A DNA stretch of 64,000 bases from Lamellibrachia columna (Eukaryota > Annelida > Polychaeta > Sabellida > Siboglinidae): contig OY759274.1 of the NCBI GenBank assembly GCA_963662155.1, positions 38,828,990-38,892,989 on the forward strand, read 5' to 3'. A program made the translations under genes and the position numbers. Below, piece by piece: positions 53,801 through 62,800 of this stretch. Numbering within the stretch: position 1 is the stretch's first letter; the number at the start of each line of letters is the position of its first letter. Under the pieces are notes generated by a model. The model did no database searches and was not told the origin of the DNA. It was given only the letters and a program-made list of their open reading frames with translations.

Positions 53801-56800
53801 ATTTGTCTTAGAAAGGAAAGCATGCTGTGTGTCTGTGGCTGTAGCAGTGATCAGGGGTTTTTTTAAATAAAAAAATTAGATTTTTTAAATCAGATTTTTT
53901 TTATTTTACTTTTTTAAATCTGGTATATAGACATTTATATAGATGTTTATATTTATAAACTCTTTCAAACATGTTCTATTCAAATCGATTTGGGTACTTG
54001 TCTTAACAGAGGGTACATGATTTTTGCTAATATAAAGACATTATGCTTGTAAACAATTATTTGTGTTAAATTCATATAAATCAGCGATTAAAAAAATCAG
54101 AAAAAAAAAAATCACAAATCAATTTAATTTTTTTGGAGTGATTTAAATCATGATTTAAATCAATGATTTAAATCAAACAAGCCTGACTCAAAAACAATCA
54201 CACCTGCATGTACATATCCTGTTCTACAATCTAACTCCTCCAATACCCCAGTGGAACAGGTTGATAAAAAGACAGGTTGTGCCACATAATTAATTTAGTT
54301 CCGTATTTAACTGACATTATTTGATGTTGTGATCTCTCATTAATGATAATGTAATTTTTCAAACATCCAAGTGAGCACCATGTTCAAGGGTGGCAGACCG
54401 ATTGACCAGCTAAGGCTGGCTGGGAACACTTGGTTATAGACAGAGTGGTTGCAAAACAGTTGCCAGATGCAAGCTGTGTAATTTATATAATATTACTCAT
54501 GATTTTGTTGTTATTTCTAAGTGTTGCACTTTTACTTCTACTTTTACTTCAAATACTTTTGAAAAGAAGTTTTACTTTTTACTCAAGTACTTTTTTTACA
54601 AAGTACTTTTACTCAAGTAGTTTTTAGGTGAATTACTTTTACTTTTACTCAAATACAAAATTAAAGTAATTCAGTCAACCCTGTATGTCCACATGTTAAT
54701 GCTATGTTCAATCCTGACTTAAATTAATATTAAGTTAATCGTTTGTCCAATAATTTCATCAAAAGTAATTGGCAATTTTTTATAGACAAGAGCAAATTGC
54801 AAGGGAAGTAATATTTCTGAAAAACATTCTCACATTTGATTTATGTATTCCTAGATTGAAATGCGATAAACTCAATCAAATTAATGCTGCGTTCTCAGCA
54901 ATGTTTCAAACGTCACTTCAAACATAACAACACTGCAAGAATTGGCACTAGTGGCCAACAACCAACCAAAAGTCAATCAGTCAAAATACCTGTCTTTGTT
55001 GGGACTGTGACTGCGGGTCTGTTTGCTTCGAGTGTCTTCTTTGTCTTTTGACTGCAGTCAGAAAACAAGCATTTAAGTTATCAGACTCGGCAACGGAATA
55101 AGTACATTATGAAGATTTCTCAGTAAACTTTCAAGTAACATAAATGCCTATATTCATAACAACAAATACTAAATCTCAACTACTATATGCACAAACTGTA
55201 ACCTGTCTACTCTTACACCACTGAAGAGATTTCACCAACATTTAAATGGATTGTATTAGCAAGTATTGGGTATTTTCGTGACTGACTGATTAAGGATTGG
55301 AAAAGATATATGCGTCAGTTGAAACAACATGGCTACTTCAGGGATGGGATTCTTAGTCTTTGGCATTTTTTGGTTGATTTCATACGGAATGAAGTCAATG
55401 ACCCATGGATCTTGAAAATATGATAATTAACCATTTCAGATCGGTTGCCCGCTACAGTGGGCAGCCGTACTGTGACATTTGCGGTATGTTTACATTCAAT
55501 ATAACTCCTGTTTGGCTGCAATGTAGCATCACTTGTTGCACACTGATCGCTAGGGGAATGACTCAGCTTTCTGTTGATGTAAAAAAACAACATCCCAAAG
55601 TGCCTTTTGGAACATTTGATGGATAGTTTTAGCGATTCGGACGTAGATGAAAGTTTGTTTGCCAACCTGTCGCTGACAGTATCGACAAAGACTGTGACGA
55701 CTCAGTGCCATTTTTAATTATTCATTACCATGGTAACCAAGTAAAATAAAAATTGCACGATACAATCCAGTGATCATTCTAGTTCAAGAATATATAGAGG
55801 GTTCTTATTCAAAAAGTTAGTATTTATTGGTTGAAAATGCAATTCAAATGACATAGGTAATGTTTTGAATAATGCCCAGGGAATGCAGTCTTCAGTAGTC
55901 ACACTGTGACAGGGCTGCATGCCTGAAATGGTTAACCTATCCCACACTCACAGGTTACCACCGTAGAGTGCACTTAAAAACAAGGACGGTTGGAAAACAA
56001 ATGGCTAACGACGCAATATAATCCACATGTTGGAGTCGACCATCAAGGAATCTGTACGAGATAACACACACTGACATACGCATAATTGCTAGCAATTTGT
56101 CGCAAAACAAAAACACAATAGAGAAAGGATACCATCGTTTAGTATGTGCACAACATAGACGTTATGTGTTACCTCTCGTTCCGTCTTTCGACAATGTTTA
56201 CGTATTGCACTGGTGCTTTTTGCATTACCTACTAACCTACTTTCATGTCATATACACACTGGTGCGTAGCTGATCTACTTTCGGGAATATGCACCGGTGT
56301 GCGGTAGTTCACCATATTCATCTGTTGTCATATTCATGTTGTGATTTTCCGTTTTATGACAGTTGCATGACATACCACATGACAGCCAAGAGGCATGGCT
56401 AACTTCCTGTAATGGCGGCAGCCATGAATAGTTTATCTTGTAATTTTAATGACATTTCAATGCATATTTTTCAAGTTTTCAAACATGCCACTAGCATGCA
56501 TTTTAAAATACCCAGCCAGCAGATTGGGTTGTGAATACAACGGTTTACTGGCAAGAAAAGTAGAGCTTATTGATGATTTAGATGGTGAAATGTGTGACAG
56601 TGGATCGACTTTGAAATGTGTCAGATTATCTTCTACAAATTCTGTGCCAGGCAACCTATTTGGTGGCGATGGCAACGATGTAAACAATTTCAAATTGATG
56701 TATTACAATTTTTAACTGATGTTTGTATTATAAAAGCCAGTTCCTTTCATAATTATCTTAGAGATCTGTTTGTTGCAAGATTTAGATATTTTATTTGTCT

Positions 56801-59800
56801 TGAACTTCTGTATTCACATTTTAAGTTTACCCAACAAAAAATTATTAAAAACATGTTGAAGTGTGGGACGATGTTTTGTTTGGGCAATTCTATTAAATTC
56901 TAAATGTTTTTAGTAGGTAAGTTTATGTGATTTAAATTATACATTCAGAAACGCACATATAAATAACAATATAAAGTTACATAACATAAATGCAGAATTT
57001 TTAAAATATGCCTTGCTTCCCAGATTGTGTCAGGAACACAAGTAGTAAATTTGACCAACTGTTCAGGATAAAAAGGGTTAATAAATGTCATTAGATAATT
57101 AGGGGAAAAAATACACTTGAAAGGTAGCCAATCGGGCTACCAACCTTGCAAAGTGAAAAGGAAGCCCACTTGCTAATCAATACTTTGATGATGGAAAGTA
57201 AATACTTTGAAGATAGAATGTATGAACGACATCAATGACAAATAAAAAACATCGAAAACAGTTTTGAAACATTTATTTTCAAGGCAGGATCAATAAAATG
57301 TGATACATAATACTGAATAAAATACATTATACACGTTGTTTTGCTTTCATAACATTGTACACCAACAGTCTACGTGAAGTCTCCAAGCGTCACAGGACAT
57401 GAGGTCCTGTGAACTGAACAGTTTTGCTGATTTTTTACATATCCTGATTTTACCCTAGCCTAGAGAAATTTTAACCAGGTTCCCGATTAATTCACCAGAA
57501 GCGCTCCGCACACCATGTAGGTATATCTAGCTATAATCGAGATAGCGTATGTTTTTATGTACGTTTATATGTGGATATGTTCACGTTTTCCTCCTAGACG
57601 GCTTGCACCTCGGGTGCCAAACTTTCAGGGATTAATCTACGACCATACGAATGAAACGTAACGCCTTTATTTTTTCTAAATACCCCATACATCAAGGGTT
57701 CTTACTGGTTTCTACGGTAAATCAAATGTTCGCTGTGTAAAACGTTAACGTCCAACAATCGCAGAAACCATGCACGCCACGGCGAATAATTCGGTACGTA
57801 AACCGTTTCAGAGTACATAGCGCCATTTGGGCAGTTTATATTAATTATAGTTGAAATTACACATTACATATTGGCCCTCTTTCTGCGACCTCGGGCCAAT
57901 ACACAATGCAAAGACAGTAGAAAGCAGATATTCTATTATTCTACAACGAACACAAGTATCCATGGGTCTAAATTCACGCGACCTTCGACATTTTGAACGA
58001 GCAACGAGCATTGCATCACGTGCGTGACGCGGTTGTTTCTGGTAATATGTTCGAGCCTATTGATTGCATATTGGCCGGAGGCATTTTGTAAACATTGCTA
58101 TCATGATTGTCACATATGAACTACCATGTTATCCGGTCCTGGGGACGGGCATTTTTGCTTGTATATAAAAAAGTGGCGACACCCGGCACCAAGACCATAT
58201 TCGCATTAACATGACCGGTTATTATTTCATTGTAGAATGACCGTTCAGTTACAAGTTGAGTGTCGATGTGGTTGATTAAAAATACAATGAATGCTCCCTA
58301 TTGATATCGCTTCGGCTATGGTTTGGCAACATTTCTTACAATGTCAAACGTATCACAAAAACACCATTTATGGTTAACATATAGCCAGGAACACTTCTGA
58401 GATGTTTATTAACATTACGTTTTTTTGCTGGTTCTAAAAAAATGCAGCTCCGTAAATATTTCGAGTCGCCATGTGGGCTACTGTAGTAAAAATTTTAAGT
58501 CGCCCGAACCCATTTTTGGGTGCCATTGGCGACCGCTAAATCCCACCCCTGCATGTATGTGTTGCATATGAAATAAACATTACTTCTATAAGACATCATG
58601 TTATTATTATTATGGCGCAATGCATACTATATCATAGAATGGAAATAAACTACTTGTGTCAAAGAAAAACACAAAAATGTATGTGTACTACTACATGACC
58701 AGCATTTAGTACAGCTCTTAGTTGAACGTTCATGCACCCACGTAACTCAGCTTTACTCGTTTGCAACACGCACACACATAAATCGTCAATAAACTGCGCA
58801 GTCCACATTTGGTTGACGGACCATAGTCATCCGACACAGCGGGAGCAACCTAGTCTGCATCACAATCATCTGATACCGAAAATGCGGTCTCTGTCTCCGG
58901 AAAGCCATCCAGGTGTTCGTAACATTCTAGGCGCACCCCATGCACACAATGAAAATACAACTAAGCATGCAGGTATAGCAATACCATGGTGATGTTATAG
59001 CTTATTATTATTATAATTATTTATTAAATTTTAATGCATACAGGTATGTAATATAACATACATATGGTTTCTTAAAATGAAATTTAGATGTTCATATTTA
59101 TTCAAATCAGTCATGATTTGGTGACAGCTTGGCAGAAACTGTACAGACCACATTTTTGTATCAATTGTGATCTGAAAACAGAGCAGAAAGTACCGTTATT
59201 CATGGTATCAAAATAAAGCAGTGGCAGCGGAAAGTTAACACAATCAATTGTCACTATATTTAGCCGTATAACATGTTTCACATCATTTAATAACTGATGC
59301 CAAATTAAGGATTAGCTTAGAATGTGATTCATTCTTAGTTTTGCCCCAAACGAATTAGTAATAATGCGAAAAACACTAGTTATATATAACTATGCCGATA
59401 TATCACATATATACATATTCTCACTGTGCTCAAATATGAAGTATTTATTTGTGAAAATGTTCATCAAGTTGATAGATATATATGAATGATTTTCTTCTAA
59501 ACACAAGTATTAAGATTATTTACTCAATGTTCCGGCTGAATTCCTGATGAAGGCTGCCGGTGGCAGTTGAAACGTTGAATAAGTCATTTCAATAGTAGTG
59601 TTTAGAAGAAAATCATTATGCATGTGGTATTTAATTAAATCAATGCCACTTTACTTTTGTTTAGTATGACGGCCCACCGATGCCGATTATAAGTTAGTTT
59701 TACCTTAACTCATTCGCTACCGCTGACGCGAAAACATGTCGCCAATTCATGTGTCACAGCCCCGCTGACTTGTAAACACGGCAGCATGCGCGTAGCTGTA

Positions 59801-62800
59801 CTTCCCGAGCGCCGTGAAAACACGTCGCTAGCAATTGGCTGATCGTTTTGTAAAACGGTTGCCTATTGGTTCCTGTTTGATATGCTGACCAATAGAATAC
59901 GGTGTAAGCTTTAATTTAGTATAATACATGATATAGGTCACTATTTGAGTTGTAAGAGAATATTTGATTGGAAGTTAGGGAACCGCGGTAAACCGCCATC
60001 TTGTCAACAAGTTTGGCAGTTTTATTAGCGATGTCTTCAGACGAGTCTGATTCAGAATTTCACGGATTTAACGCTGCTGATTTTGATGTTACATCGCATA
60101 CGGCATTAGATAACCTGTCTGACATCAGTGTTTCGTCAGTGAAAACCGACGATTTATGTAATAGCGATGAAGTCGAAGAACGCAATGATCAACATGATGA
60201 TGAACTAGACACACCCCCGACGTGGAACTTGACTTCTTTGAGTTACTTTTTCCTGCGATATTGTACGAACAATTAGCTAGAGAAACCAATCGCTATGCCG
60301 ACCAATGTCAGCAAAAATCAGGGAAAGTTGACAAGCAGTGGGCAGACAAACCGACATCGCTGATGGAAATTCGCTGTTTCCTTGGCATCCACATCTACAT
60401 GTCGGTCGTGCAGTTACCTACCTACAAGGAGTACTGGAGTTCCAATGAACTTTTTGGAAATTTTCCAGTGAGTAGGTTCATGATCCGCACTCGGTTTGAA
60501 AAGATTCTGCAGTATTTTCATGCCACTGATTCAACACAAAACCCAGGACGAGGGCTGCCGGGTCATGATAAACTGCACCACATCCGATCTGTCATGGACG
60601 TTGTGCAGGAAAACATCATGCTGCAATACCGCCCTCATCGTGAAAATGCAATTGATGAGGCAAAGGTTGCTTTTCGTGGGCGTCTTGGCTTTCGCCAATA
60701 CATTCCTGCGAAGCCACACAAATATGGCATAAAGGTGTGGGTTCGTGCTGATTCGCATAATGGCTACGTCTGCGACTTCAATGTTTACACGGGCAAGGAA
60801 GGTAATCGCGTTGAAGTCGGGCTGGGAGAAAGCGTTGTGCTGAAACTTTGCGACAGCATTACTGGAAAATATTTCCACATTTACTGTGACAACTATTTTT
60901 CTAGTGTGCGTCTCTTCAAGAAACTTCTTGAGAAAGGACTGTACGCATGTGGCACAGTCCGTACGAATCGGAAATGCTGGCCAAAGGACCTGAACAAAAA
61001 GGCCTTCAGCAAGAAACCAAAAGGACACACTGAAATGCGACAGGACGGGAACTTGGTTGCAAGCGGCTGGATGGACAACAAAGCTGTTTTTCTGTTGTCG
61101 ACAAATGCTGATCCGACAGTCGATGCTGCAGTGTCGCGCAAGCAAAAAGATGGCACAATTGTGGATATTCAGTGTCCTTCTGCACTGCCACAGTACAACC
61201 TCTACATGAACGGTGTTGACATGGCAGACCAAAACAGAACCCAATATTCCTCGTGTCGAAAATCCATCAAGTGGTGGAAGTATTTGTTCTGGTTTGTATT
61301 CGACACCTGTGTTGCAAACAGCTTGATTTTGTTGAATTCATCACCAAACCATCAGATGCAGACATCAAGCGGGAAAGAAAAGAAACACATCAACCTGGAA
61401 TTTCGCAAGGCACTGGCCAAACAGATGATCGGCAGTTTCCAGAGCAAGCGTAAGCGAAAGGCACAACAAGAACTTGCTGTGGCAGATGTTGCAGATCACT
61501 GGCCAGAAAAGCGCAAAGCTGGCCGTTGTAGAGAATGCAGCAAGAAAGGCAAGCGATCTGAACCACGAACTGGTTGTAGCGTTTGTGATGTCAATCTCTG
61601 CATCGGTGACTGCTACAAGGATTACCACCTTGCTCTTCGTGCTGGGCGTTAATGTAATAAATGACATTGAACAATGAGATTACAAAACACTTTATTACAG
61701 GGAATTAAATAGAAACACTAGAGTACACCATACAATTGCATTACTAGTATTATATTATCTTCTGGACATGTTCGATTGTTATTATACCCAAACGACATTT
61801 TTCAGATTTTGTTGTTGTTGTGCGTGTCTATATAAACTGCCATAACAGTAAAAGTAACCAACAGATTTTGATGATTTTTGAATCACTGGGCAGCTCACAA
61901 ATATAGTTATATTTGCTTCATTGGGTTGTATATGCTAATGGCAAAAGATAATTATTTAGTAGCAGGGCGAAGTTTGCATGATACTAAAGAATAATTTTTC
62001 AGATTTTCTTGTGGTTTGCAACCTTGGTAGAAAAATAACTATTGCATGTAAATTAATAAAATTTAGATGGTTAAAATCTGTATTCAGTTTACTGTAATTC
62101 ATATACACAACATTGTCTTGTACAACTACTATTATGGAAGTGACAGTGCAATTTATTCAACTACCCTAAATGATCTGTTCTAATTGCAGCAGCTTCTGGG
62201 GATGCAGGGTATTCAGGCTAAAAATAGACTGGGGATGGCAGCAGTTTCTCTGCACTGGTGATGCAGTAGCGAATGAGTTAAAGGCCAGGCCGAGCCAGGA
62301 TCGCATCTGATCTTCGCCAGCCAAGCCTTGAATCTCACTTTGTCACATGGTTGGCAATCGATGACAACTTAGAGATATCAAATGAACAAACATGGAATAT
62401 GCTTTGACAGCCAGGAACACAATACACCATGCTGAAATGTAAACTGTTTCCCACTTGCCTCATTTTCGATCTAAGATGGTGAAAGTGTGGTATAGGCGAA
62501 TTGCTCGTGGGATACAAGTTGCTAATAAAACTAACCCTTTGACAGAGATTGTTATGTAGTTTTACACCAACCTCAGGCTTTGACTTCTTTCCCTCATCTT
62601 TACTGCTGCCCGAGTTCTGTGAGGTCAGTCGGCGTCCACTACTGTTGCTGCCGCCTATGTTGGTTGTGGCCGCTGTAACATCTGGCTTTGTGATACCACT
62701 GGATGTGCTGGTGTTGATGTTCGGTTTCACCTCAGTCTTAACAGTGGTAGCACCCAGGTAGGTTTGGTGCCGTAGACACTCAAATAGTGTGTCACAGAAT

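Noticed and set aside
60031..61652. Domesticated host PGBD gene
   Set aside because: Intact terminal repeats, TTAA duplications and a frameshift indicate an ordinary mobile element rather than a conserved host gene.
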